This document shows positions 35,006 through 44,509 of a stretch of 64,000 nucleotides of DNA, one piece after another. This DNA comes from Sinorhizobium alkalisoli (GTDB lineage Bacteria; Pseudomonadota; Alphaproteobacteria; Rhizobiales; Rhizobiaceae). The position numbers and the translations under genes were made by a program. The notes beneath the pieces are model-generated. The model did not search any database. It saw only the letters and a list, made by a program, of their open reading frames with translations, and was not told the DNA's origin. How positions within the stretch are numbered: position 1 is the stretch's first letter; the number at the start of each line of letters is the position of its first letter. The stretch is taken from positions 806,001 through 870,000 of the forward strand of contig NZ_CP034910.1 in the NCBI RefSeq assembly GCF_008932245.1, given 5' to 3'.

Positions 35006-35669
35006 CCGCCACCAGCTGATAGCCGACGCCCCTCAGCGTCACGATGCGAGCCTTTGCGCGCTCGAGCTTCTTGCGAAGGCGGCCGATATAGAGCTCGATC
35101 GCGTTCGGGCCGGCGGCCTCTTCGAAGCCGAAGAGCTGGTCGAGAAGCTCCTCCTTGCTGAACACCTTGCCGGGGCGGGAGGCGAGAATCTCGAGCAGCG
35201 TCATCTCGCGGCGCTTGAGCTGGATCTCGCGCTTGCCGACCTTGACGCTGCGATTGGCCCGGTCAAGGCTGACATCGCCGCAGACGATGATGTTCGTCGC
35301 ATCGCCGCCGGTCCTGCGGCGCAAGAGCACGCGGGCTCTCGCTTCGAGCTCGCGGAAATCGAAAGGCTTGACCAGGTAATCATCGGCGCCGAGATCGAGC
35401 GCGCCGACGCGGTCGTCGATTTCCGAGCGCGCCGTCAGCACGAGAACGGGCACATTGCTTTTCGACTGGCGCAACTCGCGCAGGATGGCGAAGCCGTCGA
35501 GGCCCGGCAGCATGACGTCGAGGATGACGAGGTCGTATTCGGTGAAGCTCAGAATATCCGCTGCCGCCGATCCGTCGGTCTGCCAGTCGACGGTATGACC
35601 CGTCAGCTGGAACCGGCGACAGATCGCCTCGCCCACATCGATAGTGTCTTCGACCAAGAGAATACGCAC
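34992..35669 (-). CDS. tctD: Response regulator, OmpR/PhoB type, TctD-like
   Basis: A 225-residue DNA-binding regulator. Receiver domain with acidic pocket ED (7-8), phosphorylation site Asp51 (VILDVMLPG), and Lys near 101 (LVKPF); C-terminal OmpR winged helix (about 128-222) ending in IVTLRGVGYQL. It heads the operon with the kinase and a binding protein and is divergent from tctC, so it is expected to bind within 35670-35926. Confidence 0.9.
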   Translation of the reverse strand: MRILLVEDTIDVGEAICRRFQLTGHTVDWQTDGSAAADILSFTEYDLVILDVMLPGLDGFAILRELRQSKSNVPVLVLTARSEIDDRVGALDLGADDYLVKPFDFRELEARARVLLRRRTGGDATNIIVCGDVSLDRANRSVKVGKREIQLKRREMTLLEILASRPGKVFSKEELLDQLFGFEEAAGPNAIELYIGRLRKKLERAKARIVTLRGVGYQLVADDNA

Positions 35670-35852
35670 GTTTTAATGATCGCATGCGCTTACGGGCCGA
35701 TCAAGCGGGCATCTTTGAGGGTGATCATCAATGTGGCGGGAGGATGACAGGATGGTGACAGAAACGTCCCTTAGAGTGGCGTGGTCGGTCTAAGGGAGAG
35801 AGCTGTGGACCGGCCCGGGAGGGAAGCCCGAAAAAAATTGCGTCACGCCTCT

Positions 35853-35868
35853 GGTCCCGAGCGGGACC
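35853..35868. promoter_or_regulatory. Perfect dyad in the tctD/tctC divergent region
   Basis: GGTCCCG and CGGGACC around AG, 59 bases before the tctC ATG. It lies in the 257-base gap between the two divergent operons. It could be an operator or a hairpin in the tctC leader. OmpR-type regulators more often bind direct repeats, so its link to TctD is uncertain. Confidence 0.35.
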
Positions 35869-35926
35869 GGCCGGTGATCGTTGTCGCTGCTTCCGACCGG
35901 CAGCTTCAGAACAAACGGGAGAGATC

Positions 35927-36901
35927 ATGAACTCTGTGTTCACCAAGACCCTGTGTGGTGCCGCCTTCGCGGCTCTTATGATGTCAGCTTCCGCCCATGC
36001 GGAGCCGGCAAAGCCCGAATGCATCGCCGGCGCGAAACCGGGTGGCGGCTTCGACCTGACCTGCCGACTGGCCGCCAATGCCCTGCTCGAGGCCAAGCAG
36101 ATTTCCAAGCCCATGGCCGTCACCTACATGGAAGGCGGGGTCGGCGCAGTCGCCTACAACCACGTCATCGCGAAGCGCGGTTCCGACCCCAATGTCATCA
36201 CCGCCGCTTCCTCCGGCTCGGCACTGCTCATCGCGCAGGGCAAGTTCGGCCAGTATGACGAGACGGCCGTGCATTGGCTTGGTGCGCTCGGCGCCGACTA
36301 TGGCGTTCTCGTGGTCTCCGCCGATTCCCCCTACAAGACGCTCGGCGAACTGGTCGAAGCCTACAAGGCCTCGCCGGAAGACTTCGCGATCGGCGGTGGC
36401 GGTGCCGTCGGCTCGCAGGACTGGATGAAGGGTTCGCTTCTTGCCAAGGCCGCCGGCCAGGATCCGAAGAAGATGCGCTATGCCGCGCTTGAGGGCGGCG
36501 GTGCGGTGCTGACCGCGCTCGAGGGCGGCCACGTGAAGGTTGGATCCGGCGATGCCGCGGAGATGGTCAAGCACCACGTCGCCGGCAAGGTACGCATCCT
36601 TGCCGTCATGGCACCGGAGCGCCTGCCCGGTGAGCTTGCCGATGTCCCGACCGCAAAGGAACAGGGCTTCGATATCGAATGGCCGATCTGGCGTGGTTAT
36701 TACGTCGGCAAGGACGTCTCCGATGCCGACTATCAATGGTGGGTCAATGCCTTCGAAACAGCCTCGAAGACGCCGGAATTCGCCAAGGAGCTTGAAGCGC
36801 GCGGGCTTTTCGAATTCACCCTGCTCGGCAAGGACTTCGAAGATCGCGTGAAGGCCGATGTCGAGCGCTTCAAGATCCTCGCCAAGGAAGCCGGCATGTA
36901 A
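35927..36901 (+). CDS. tctC: Tripartite tricarboxylate transporter, periplasmic binding protein
   Basis: A 324-residue TctC-type receptor with a signal peptide (cleavage near AHA-EP, residue 25). The mature start PECIAGAKPGGGFDLTCRLAANAL and later NPNVITAASSGSALL-like and ERLPGELADVPTAKEQGFDIEW segments are typical of the Bug/TctC family, which binds citrate or other carboxylates for the TctAB permease. It heads the operon tctC-tctB-tctA and is divergent from the two-component genes. A 14-base-pair hairpin follows its stop. Confidence 0.92.
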   Translation: MNSVFTKTLCGAAFAALMMSASAHAEPAKPECIAGAKPGGGFDLTCRLAANALLEAKQISKPMAVTYMEGGVGAVAYNHVIAKRGSDPNVITAASSGSALLIAQGKFGQYDETAVHWLGALGADYGVLVVSADSPYKTLGELVEAYKASPEDFAIGGGGAVGSQDWMKGSLLAKAAGQDPKKMRYAALEGGGAVLTALEGGHVKVGSGDAAEMVKHHVAGKVRILAVMAPERLPGELADVPTAKEQGFDIEWPIWRGYYVGKDVSDADYQWWVNAFETASKTPEFAKELEARGLFEFTLLGKDFEDRVKADVERFKILAKEAGM

Positions 36902-36945
36902 TCGCGTTCCCCTCGCAAGATCCTCCCGAGACAACGAGGCGGACC

Positions 36946-36977
36946 CCTTCCGCCACCGGCCAACCGGTGGCGGAAGG
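36946..36977. promoter_or_regulatory. Long stem-loop between tctC and tctB
   Basis: Perfect 14-base arms CCTTCCGCCACCGG (36946-36959) and CCGGTGGCGGAAGG (36964-36977) around CCAA, 45 bases after the tctC stop. No T-run follows, so it most likely protects tctC mRNA or lowers read-through into tctBA, matching the need for more receptor than permease. The gap to tctB is 218 bases and shows no gene. Confidence 0.7.
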
Positions 36978-37119
36978 CGCGAGGGAAGCAACGACCAGGG
37001 TGCGCGAAACCGGCCTTAGGTCACGATGATATCTAAGCAACAGGGGATGCGGGATGCGGGCGGAGAAGCGCGCGACCGCTCTCACTTGACCAAACGAAAC
37101 GTCGGGGGGAGAGACATCC

Positions 37120-37590
37120 ATGTCCGAAGTCCACCATCCTACTTCCATGACCGTCCGATTGATTGGACGCGTCTCGGCGATCTGCCTTCTCGTCTTCGCC
37201 ATTGCCTATGGCGTCGGGGGCAGCGTCATCGAGTACTCCTTCGCGTCCGACCCGCTCGGGCCGAGGGTCTTTCCCGCCGCACTTGCCGTCATTCTCGGCC
37301 TGCTGAGCGTCTGGTATTGGTTCTCGCCCGGCTTCGCCGAAGGCTTCCCCACGGGGCCGCTGCTCGCGCGCGTCCTCGCCGTGCCGGTGGTGATGGTCGT
37401 TGCCGTCGCACTATTCGAGCCGGCGGGCTTTGCCGCCTCCATCTTCATCCTCACCCTCGGCGCCGCCATTGTTTTCGGCGCCCCGCCGGCAAAGGCGCTG
37501 ATCGGCGCCGTCGGTCACGCCGCCCTATGGTGGTTCGTCTTCTCCTATCTTCTGGAAGTCTATCTGCCGGCCGGCGCGCTGTTCGGCTGA
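37120..37590 (+). CDS. tctB: Tripartite tricarboxylate transporter, small membrane subunit
   Basis: A 156-residue membrane protein with four helices (about 14-35, 48-66, 80-115 as two, 125-147). The stretch DPLGPRVFPAALAVILGLLSVWYW fits TctB. Required with TctA for carrier function. ATG 37120 is preceded by GGGGGAGAG. It lies 31 bases before tctA. Confidence 0.88.
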   Translation: MSEVHHPTSMTVRLIGRVSAICLLVFAIAYGVGGSVIEYSFASDPLGPRVFPAALAVILGLLSVWYWFSPGFAEGFPTGPLLARVLAVPVVMVVAVALFEPAGFAASIFILTLGAAIVFGAPPAKALIGAVGHAALWWFVFSYLLEVYLPAGALFG

Positions 37591-37621
37591 TCGCGAGACT
37601 AAAACCGGAAAGGTCACGTCC

Positions 37622-39139
37622 ATGAATCTCGAATATCTCTGGCAAGGCTTTGCCGTCGCCTTGACCTGGCAAAATCTCCTGATCGGTTTCGTCGGCTGTT
37701 TCATCGGCACCATGGTCGGTGCCTTGCCGGCGATCGGCCCGATCAACGGCATCGCGCTTCTGCTTCCGATCGCCTACACAATGGGACTGCCGGCGGAAAG
37801 CACGATGATCCTGCTGGCCGCCATCTACTGCGGCGCCGAATATGGCGGGCGCATCTCCTCCATCCTGCTAAACGTCCCGGGCGACGCCGGCGCCGTCATG
37901 ACGGCTCTCGACGGCTATCCGATGGCGAGGCAGGGCCGGGCGGGTGAGGCGCTTGCGCTTTCGGGGCTCGCTTCCTTCGTCGGCGGCATTCTTGGCTCGA
38001 TCGGTCTTGCCCTCTTCGCGCCGCTCCTCTCCGGTCTGGCGATCGGCTTCGGTCCGGCTGAATATTTCGTGTTGATGTTGTTCGCCTTTGCGACGCTCGG
38101 TTCCATGGTCGGCGGCCAGCCTGCCAAGACGCTGATCGGCTGCGTGCTCGGCCTCATGCTGGCAACGGTCGGCCTCGACGCGACTTCGGGGGCCTATCGC
38201 TTCACCTTCAACGAACCGGAACTCGGCGACGGCATCGAATTCGTTGTGCTCGTCATCGGCCTTTTCTCGATTTCCGAAGCGCTGATCATCCTGGAACATC
38301 AGGGCAGGGGCATGACCGTGATCCGCGAACTCGGCCGCATGACGGCGCGGATGTCGGATGTCGTCAAGAGCATCGGCACCACGTTGCGCAGTTCGGTGCT
38401 CGGCTTCGTCGTCGGCGTGCTCCCGGGAACGGGCGCTTCGGTTTCGAGCGCCATCGCCTACACGACCGCCAAGCGGATTTCCGATACCGAAGGCACGTTC
38501 GGCAAGGGCGACGTGCGCGGGCTTGCTTCACCCGAGGCAGCCAACAACGCGACCGCCTGCGGCGCCTTCGTGCCGATGCTCACTCTCGGCGTTCCGGGCT
38601 CCGGCACGACCGCCGTCATGCTCGGTGCGCTGATGCTCTACAACATCCAGCCCGGCCCGATGCTGCTTGTCGAGCGTCCGGAGATCGTCGGCGGCCTGGT
38701 TGCCTCGCTCTTCGTCGGCAACCTGATCCTGCTGGCGCTCAACCTGCCGCTGGTGCAGATCTTCGCCCGCGTCCTGACGGTGCCGAACTGGCTCCTGGTG
38801 CCGGGCATCCTGGTGCTGTCGATCGTCGGCGTCTACTCCGCCCACTCCTCGGTCTTTTCGATCTATCTGATGATGAGTATCGGATTGGTTGGCTGGCTTC
38901 TGCGCAAGGCCGGTTTCGACATGGCGCCGATCATTCTCGGCTTCGTGCTCGGCCGGGTCATGGAGGTCAACCTGCGCAATGCGCTGGCGATCAGCGGCGG
39001 CGAACTGTCGATCCTGTTCAGCAGCACCATCTGCATCGTCCTGTGGTGCATGGCGCTGCTGGTAGCGATCCTGCCCCTCTATCTTTCGCGTCGCGCCAAG
39101 CGTCGCATCGCTGCAAAGAATCTTGCGATCGCGGAATAG
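37622..39139 (+). CDS. tctA: Tripartite tricarboxylate transporter, large membrane subunit
   Basis: A 505-residue permease with about 11-12 helices. Conserved TctA signatures are visible: GTMVGALPAIGPINGIALLLP near residue 30, YGGRISSILLNVPGDAGAVMT near 74, and GVLPGTGASVSSAIAYTTAKR plus SPEAANNATACGAFVPMLTLGVPGSGTTAVMLG in the second half. Uptake is driven by the sodium or proton gradient. A strong hairpin follows before the convergent NAGGN gene. Confidence 0.93.
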   Translation: MNLEYLWQGFAVALTWQNLLIGFVGCFIGTMVGALPAIGPINGIALLLPIAYTMGLPAESTMILLAAIYCGAEYGGRISSILLNVPGDAGAVMTALDGYPMARQGRAGEALALSGLASFVGGILGSIGLALFAPLLSGLAIGFGPAEYFVLMLFAFATLGSMVGGQPAKTLIGCVLGLMLATVGLDATSGAYRFTFNEPELGDGIEFVVLVIGLFSISEALIILEHQGRGMTVIRELGRMTARMSDVVKSIGTTLRSSVLGFVVGVLPGTGASVSSAIAYTTAKRISDTEGTFGKGDVRGLASPEAANNATACGAFVPMLTLGVPGSGTTAVMLGALMLYNIQPGPMLLVERPEIVGGLVASLFVGNLILLALNLPLVQIFARVLTVPNWLLVPGILVLSIVGVYSAHSSVFSIYLMMSIGLVGWLLRKAGFDMAPIILGFVLGRVMEVNLRNALAISGGELSILFSSTICIVLWCMALLVAILPLYLSRRAKRRIAAKNLAIAE

Positions 39140-39162
39140 GGCAGCCACCGCCAGAATTTCGA

Positions 39163-39196
39163 ACGGCCGGGCTTTGCGCCCGGCCGTTGCTTGTTT
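39163..39196. terminator. Hairpin terminator between tctA and the NAGGN synthetase gene
   Basis: Ten-base perfect arms ACGGCCGGGC (39163-39172) and GCCCGGCCGT (39178-39187) with a five-base loop, followed on the + strand by a T-rich stretch (TGCTTGTTT). It lies between convergent genes and its last bases touch the NAGGN gene stop, so it probably serves tctA chiefly. Confidence 0.75.
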
Positions 39197-41010
39197 CAGG
39201 GCCGTGACTGGCCGTCAGGCCATGCGCGGCTGCCCGGAAATAAGAGGTCCACGAATCGCTCGGCGGTCGGCTGCGGCTCGTGGTTGGCAAGTCCCGGCCG
39301 TTCGTTCGCCTCGATGAACACATAGTCCGACTTCTCAGGATCGCGCACGATGAAGTCGACGCCGACGACCGGTATTCTGATGGCTTCCGCCGCACGGCAG
39401 GCAGCGGCGACGAGTTCCGGATGCACCTTGGCCGTCACGTCGTGGATCGTACCGCCGGTATGGAGATTCGCCGCCTTGCGCACGGTGATCTCCCGCCCTT
39501 CCGCCGGCACGGTGTCGAGATCGAGATTCTGCTCGGCCAGGAAACGCTCGGTCTCTCCGTCGACGGGGATGCGGCTTTCGCCGCCGGTGGCCGCCGCGCG
39601 GCGGCGCGACTGGATATCGATGAGCTTGCGGATCGGCGACTCGCCGTCGCCGATAATGCGCGGCGGTCTGCGTATGGCGGCGGCGGCGAGCTTGTAGTCG
39701 ATCACCACCAGCCGCAGGTCCTCGCCGTCGAAATAGGCCTCCAGCAGCACCCGCTCCGAGACCGTCTTCGCCTGCTCGATCGCCGCGTGCAGCGTCTTCA
39801 TCGACGCCACGCCGACCGAGATGCCGCGACCCTGCTCACCACAGGCGGGCTTGACCACCAGTTTGCCGTGCGTTTCGAGAAATGCCCGCTTCTCATCGTC
39901 GCCGACGTCGGCCGAAATCTGCTCGGGTACGACTAGGCCGGCGGTGGATACGAGGCGGCGCGTCACCGCCTTGTCGTCGCAGATCGACATGGCGACGGCC
40001 GATGTCAGATCGGAGAGGCTTTCGCGGCAGTGGATCGTCCGGCCGCCATGTGAAAGCCTGAAGAAGCCGCCCTCGGCATCCGTCACCTCAACATGGATGC
40101 CGCGCCTGAGTGCCTCGTCAACGATCAGCCGCGCATAGGGATTGAGCCCCTCGTAGAACGGGATCGGCTGGGCAAAGAACTTCTCGTTGATTGCATTCTT
40201 GCGCTTCAAAGCGAAGATCGGCACGCGACGGAACCCCAGCTTTTCATAGAGACTGATCGCATGCTCGTTGTCGTGCATGACCGAGAGGTCCACATAGGCG
40301 AGCCCGCGCACCTGGAAGTGTTCGGCTAGCTTGCGAACCAGCCGCTCGCCGATGCCGGGCTGACGGGCCTGGGGATGGACCGCGAGGCACCAGAGCGATG
40401 CTCCATGTTCTGGATCGCTGAAGAGATGCCGGTGATCGATACCGGTCACCGCGCCGACGATCTGGCCGCTCGTATCGTCCTGCGCGACGAAATAGGTGAC
40501 CGCGCGGTTGTCGCGTTCGCTTGAAAAGAAGTCCGAGCGCACCTGCACCATACCGCAGGCGGCATAGACGGCATTGATGCCTTCGGCATCCGCCTCCGAG
40601 GCTACTCGGCGGATGGTGACGCCTCTCAGGCGCCGTCCGCCACCGCCGCGATAGTTCGACAGTTGGAGGCGAAAAGTGTGCGATGGATCGAGGAAGATTT
40701 CCTGCGGGGCGAGCGATAGGAGCACGTGCGGGTCGCGCACGTAAAAGGCGATGTCACGGCTCTGGGGCGCTTCCTCGCGCAATTCCCCAACCAGAGCCTC
40801 GTCGCTGTCGAAGGTCTGCGCAAAGAGCAGGCGACCCCAGCCGCAATCGAGCGTCACGTTGCGGTTTTCCGTCGCCGGCTCTTGTCTGCGGTCGCGCGGT
40901 ACGCCGGGCTCGGGGCCGACCGGCGCCCGCGGCCGGGTGAGGCGGTGGGAGACGGTTCGGTTCCCTCTCGGCTTTTGCCGAGGGGTAGGGGCTTGGCCGA
41001 GTTTCTTCAT
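39196..41010 (-). CDS. N-acetylglutaminylglutamine synthetase (GNAT + ATP-grasp)
   Basis: A 604-residue two-domain enzyme for the osmoprotectant dipeptide N-acetylglutaminylglutamine amide (NAGGN). After an Arg/Pro-rich, probably disordered N-terminus (1-50), residues about 130-285 are a GNAT acetyltransferase (LWCLAVHPQARQPGIGERLV is the acetyl-CoA loop) and about 320-600 are an ATP-grasp ligase (KLVVKPACGEQGRGISVGV; FIEANERPGLANHEP). The AGGAGGTG site overlaps the end of asnO, so translation is coupled. Together with AsnO and the M42 peptidase this is the conserved NAGGN gene trio. Confidence 0.92.
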   Translation of the reverse strand: MKKLGQAPTPRQKPRGNRTVSHRLTRPRAPVGPEPGVPRDRRQEPATENRNVTLDCGWGRLLFAQTFDSDEALVGELREEAPQSRDIAFYVRDPHVLLSLAPQEIFLDPSHTFRLQLSNYRGGGGRRLRGVTIRRVASEADAEGINAVYAACGMVQVRSDFFSSERDNRAVTYFVAQDDTSGQIVGAVTGIDHRHLFSDPEHGASLWCLAVHPQARQPGIGERLVRKLAEHFQVRGLAYVDLSVMHDNEHAISLYEKLGFRRVPIFALKRKNAINEKFFAQPIPFYEGLNPYARLIVDEALRRGIHVEVTDAEGGFFRLSHGGRTIHCRESLSDLTSAVAMSICDDKAVTRRLVSTAGLVVPEQISADVGDDEKRAFLETHGKLVVKPACGEQGRGISVGVASMKTLHAAIEQAKTVSERVLLEAYFDGEDLRLVVIDYKLAAAAIRRPPRIIGDGESPIRKLIDIQSRRRAAATGGESRIPVDGETERFLAEQNLDLDTVPAEGREITVRKAANLHTGGTIHDVTAKVHPELVAAACRAAEAIRIPVVGVDFIVRDPEKSDYVFIEANERPGLANHEPQPTAERFVDLLFPGSRAWPDGQSRP

Positions 41011-41011
41011 C

Positions 41012-42787
41012 TCACACCTCCTGGGCCTGCAACCACATCTCCAGCAGCCCGACCTGCCAGAGCTCGGATCCCTTGAGCGGCGTGATGTGCTCGAGCGGAC
41101 TGTCCAGCAACCTTTCGAGATAGGCGCGCTGAAAGAGCCCGCGTTCGCGGGCCGCCTGCGAAGACAGCGCGTCGCGCAACATATCGAGATAGGGGCCGGC
41201 GATATATTTGAGCTGCGGCACGGGGAAATAGCCTTTCTTGCGGTCGATCACCGCGCTCGGGATCACTTTTCGCGCGACATCCTTCAGGATTCCCTTGCCC
41301 TCGTCGCGAAGCTTCTCTTCCGGGGGAATGCGCGCCGCCAATTCCACCAGTTCGTGATCGAGGAAGGGTACGCGCGCCTCCAATCCCCAGGCCATGGTCA
41401 TATTGTCGACGCGTTTGACCGGGTCGTCTACCAGCATGACGGTGCTGTCGAGTCTCAACGCCTGGTCGACCGCCGTGTCGGCGCCGTCGCGCAACAGGTG
41501 CGCCTCGAGGAGATCGCCACTAACGTCACGGTCCGGCATCCACTCGTGCGAAAGCTGGGCTGCCAAGGTTTCGTGCGAACGGTCGCGGAAGGCGCCGGCA
41601 TAGTCGGCGACGACATTGTTGGAACTCATCAGTGGCGGGTACCAGTGATAGCCCCCGAAGACCTCGTCCGCTCCCTGTCCCGACTGCACCACCTTGACGT
41701 GCTGCGAGACCTTCTTGGATAGCAGGTAGAAGCCCACATTGTCGTAGGAGACCATTGGCTCGGACATGGCCGCGATGGTTCCCGGCAGGGCCTCCATCAG
41801 ATCGGCGGAGGGCACGAAGATCTTGTGATGATCGGTCCCGAAATGTTCCGCGATCAGATCGGAATAGACGAACTCGTCGCCCTTTTCCCCGTTCGCCTCC
41901 TCGAAGCCGACGGAGAAGCTCATGAGACCGCGTTGCCCGGCTTCGGCCAGCAGTCCGACGATCAGGCTGGAATCGACGCCGCCGGAAAGCAGCACGCCAA
42001 CCGGAACGTCGGCGATCATGCGCCGCTTGACGGCGAGCCGCAGCGCCGAGAGAAGCCGCTCCTGCCATTCCCCGCGACTGATGGCCGCGTCGCCTGTCTG
42101 GCGCCGGTAGGGCGGATCCCAATAGCGGCGCTCCTTGAAGCTGCCGTTCTTCTCGTAAACGCGGATTGTGGCCGGCGCCAGCTTGCGCACGCCCCGGAAG
42201 ATGGTGCGCGGTGGGGGCACGACGGCATGAAAAGTCATGTAATTGTGGAGGGCGTCCCGGTCGATGGCGGTGTCGACGCCACCCGCCTTGACGACCGCCG
42301 GCAGCGACGAGGCGAAGCGCAATGCGCCGTCGACATCGGCGAGATAAAGCGGCTTGATGCCGAAGCGGTCTCGCGCCATGACGAGCCTGCCGCTGTCACG
42401 CTCGTGGATGACGAAGGCGAACATGCCATGGAAGCGCGATACACAATCCTCGCCCCAGGCGTGCCAGGCTTTCAGCATCACTTCGGTGTCGCCGTCGGAG
42501 AAGAAGCGGTAACCCCTCTCTTCGAGCTCGGCCCTCAGTTCGCGGAAGTTGTAGATGCAGCCGTTGAAGACGATCGAGAGGCCGAGTGCGGCGTCGACCA
42601 TCGGCTGCTGGGATTTGTCGGAAAGGTCGAGAATCCTCAATCGTCGATGCCCCAACCCGACATTGGCGTGCACCACCAGCCCGGCCGCGTCCGGCCCTCT
42701 CGGGCTGAGCGCGTCGGCCATGACCGAAACTGCCGAAACCGACGGCAAACCGCCGCCGAACCTGACTTCACCGCAAATTCCACACAT
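41012..42787 (-). CDS. asnO: N-acetylglutaminylglutamine amidotransferase (asparagine-synthetase-like)
   Basis: A 591-residue enzyme that amidates the NAGGN dipeptide using glutamine. The start at 42787 gives MCGICGE, placing the Ntn nucleophile at Cys2; residues 2-200 are the class II glutaminase and about 215-570 the AMP-forming synthetase with the PP-loop VGVLLSGGVDSSLI. A longer open frame upstream is non-coding. Two bases separate its stop from the synthetase start. The 122-base gap to the GntR gene could hold a separate osmotically controlled promoter. Confidence 0.93.
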   Translation of the reverse strand: MCGICGEVRFGGGLPSVSAVSVMADALSPRGPDAAGLVVHANVGLGHRRLRILDLSDKSQQPMVDAALGLSIVFNGCIYNFRELRAELEERGYRFFSDGDTEVMLKAWHAWGEDCVSRFHGMFAFVIHERDSGRLVMARDRFGIKPLYLADVDGALRFASSLPAVVKAGGVDTAIDRDALHNYMTFHAVVPPPRTIFRGVRKLAPATIRVYEKNGSFKERRYWDPPYRRQTGDAAISRGEWQERLLSALRLAVKRRMIADVPVGVLLSGGVDSSLIVGLLAEAGQRGLMSFSVGFEEANGEKGDEFVYSDLIAEHFGTDHHKIFVPSADLMEALPGTIAAMSEPMVSYDNVGFYLLSKKVSQHVKVVQSGQGADEVFGGYHWYPPLMSSNNVVADYAGAFRDRSHETLAAQLSHEWMPDRDVSGDLLEAHLLRDGADTAVDQALRLDSTVMLVDDPVKRVDNMTMAWGLEARVPFLDHELVELAARIPPEEKLRDEGKGILKDVARKVIPSAVIDRKKGYFPVPQLKYIAGPYLDMLRDALSSQAARERGLFQRAYLERLLDSPLEHITPLKGSELWQVGLLEMWLQAQEV

Positions 42788-42909
42788 GAATTGGGTCGAA
42801 ACCTCCTTTGTTGGTACTCTTACAAGATCAGGGCCGCGGTGATCTCCGCGGCCCTGATGTCGCACGTCTTTGATAATGCGCGGGGCCGCCGATCGTTCCC
42901 GATCGGAGC

Positions 42910-43707
42910 TCATTCGTTTTCCTCATTGGCAAGCGCTTCCGCGCGCGCGAGCATGTAGCGTTCCGCGAAGTCCATGTGCTCGCGGGCGATCGCGCGGGCC
43001 TCCTCGCTTCTCCCGTCCTTCAGCGCCGCCATCAGGCGGTACTGGAAGAGCAATCCCTCCTCGCGCGAGGTCGGCTTTGGATCCGCATAGATCCGGCGTG
43101 CGAGCGGCAGATCGCGCAGGAGATTGTGCATCAGCCCGCACAGGAAGCCGAGCAGCCGGTTCGGGCAGAGCTGTGCGAGTTGCGAATGGAAGTCGAGCTC
43201 TGCGACGCGCTGGCGATACTGTTCGTCGACATTTTCCGGTGTTTGGTCGTAGATTCTGATCGTGCTTTCGAGTTCCGCAAGCTGTGCAGGCCGAAGGTGG
43301 CCGGCAAGCAGCCCAGCGATTTCCGGCTCTAGCGCCTTGCGGATTGCGTAGATCTCGGAAAGGTTCGGCTGGTCGAAGAAGAAATAGGCACCAAGCAGTT
43401 CCATGGCGTGCTGGGCCGAAGGCTGGGCGACGAAGGCCCCGCCGCCGGGTCCGCTGCGGGTGTAGATCAGGCCCTGCGTTTCGAGCGTCTTCATCGCTTC
43501 GCGCACGGTGCCCTTGGCGGCCTTGAATTCTTCGATCAGCGTTTTTTCCTGCGGCAGTCGATCGCCGGGCAGGAGTCTTTCCGTGCGGATGAAGTCCTTA
43601 ATCCGCTCGGCGATCGCCTCCGGCCTGCGGCGGGTCCGCTCCGCCGGCACGTAGAGGCGCTTTTCGTCCTCGCTGATGGGTTTCGTCTTTTCGATTGTGG
43701 CGGTCAT
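42910..43707 (-). CDS. GntR-family regulator (FadR/FCD subfamily)
   Basis: A 265-residue repressor-type protein: winged helix GDRLPQEKTLIEEFKAAKGTVREAMKTLETQGLIYTRSGPGGGAFV (about 48-92), then an all-helical FCD effector domain with the metal-binding His and Asp pattern. The start at 43707 is favoured because it sits five bases after the ATPase gene stop, so it is co-transcribed with the peptide importer. It may link the importer and NAGGN genes in one regulon. The ligand is unknown. Confidence 0.88.
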   Translation of the reverse strand: MTATIEKTKPISEDEKRLYVPAERTRRRPEAIAERIKDFIRTERLLPGDRLPQEKTLIEEFKAAKGTVREAMKTLETQGLIYTRSGPGGGAFVAQPSAQHAMELLGAYFFFDQPNLSEIYAIRKALEPEIAGLLAGHLRPAQLAELESTIRIYDQTPENVDEQYRQRVAELDFHSQLAQLCPNRLLGFLCGLMHNLLRDLPLARRIYADPKPTSREEGLLFQYRLMAALKDGRSEEARAIAREHMDFAERYMLARAEALANEENE

Positions 43708-43711
43708 GCCG

Positions 43712-44509
43712 TTATTCTTTCCTGATCCGGGGCGCACTGGCGATGAGCCGCTTGGTATAGGCGTGTTGCGGATCGGCAAAAAGCCGGGCCGCCGGCCCGA
43801 TCTCGACGGTCTGTCCGCGATACATGACCGCAATGCGGTCGGCGATCGCCTCGACGACGGCGAGATCATGGCTGATGAAGAGATAGGAGAGGCCGAAGCG
43901 CCGTTTCAGGTCACGCAACAGCAACAGGATCTGCGCCTGCACGGAGACGTCGAGCGCGCTGACGGGTTCGTCGAGCACGAAAATCTCCGCTTCCGCGGCG
44001 AGCGCCCGGGCAATCGCGATCCGCTGCGCCTGGCCGCCGGAGAATTCGTGCGGATAGCGCCGCAGCGTGTCGCCGGGCATCTGCACTGCGTCCAGCAGTT
44101 CCGCCACGCGGTGTCGTCGCTCCGCGCCACTATACCCGCAGAGCAACTTCAGCGGCGTATCGAGGATCTGCCCGATGGTCTTGCGGGGATTGAGCGAGGC
44201 GATCGGGTCCTGGAATACATATTGGATCATCTTGCCGAAGCCCCGCGCACCGGCACGCCGAAGCTCGGCGGCATCGCGACCACCGATCCGCAAGGTCCCG
44301 GAGGTCGGCTCCTCCAGGCCGACGAGCATACGGGCAAGCGTGCTCTTGCCCGACCCGCTCTCGCCGACGACGGCAAGCGTTTCGCCGCGGCCGACCGCAA
44401 GCGAGACCTGGTTGACGGCGGTCACCGCGTGAGGCGACCGCCCGAGAAGCGTGTGTCCGCCACCGAAGACCTTGGTCACGTCGTTTATTTCGATCGCGGC
44501 GGCACTCAT
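43712..44509 (-). CDS. Peptide ABC importer ATP-binding subunit (DppF/OppF type)
   Basis: A 265-residue ATPase: Walker [10 protein letters not shown] near 56-64, signature FSGGQAQRIAIARAL near 158-172, Walker B EIFVLDEP, and the OppF-type ending [13 protein letters not shown]. Its ATG overlaps the stop of the fused permease-ATPase gene. It forms a heterodimer with the ATPase half of that protein to drive peptide uptake. Confidence 0.9.
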   Translation of the reverse strand: MSAAAIEINDVTKVFGGGHTLLGRSPHAVTAVNQVSLAVGRGETLAVVGESGSGKSTLARMLVGLEEPTSGTLRIGGRDAAELRRAGARGFGKMIQYVFQDPIASLNPRKTIGQILDTPLKLLCGYSGAERRHRVAELLDAVQMPGDTLRRYPHEFSGGQAQRIAIARALAAEAEIFVLDEPVSALDVSVQAQILLLLRDLKRRFGLSYLFISHDLAVVEAIADRIAVMYRGQTVEIGPAARLFADPQHAYTKRLIASAPRIRKE

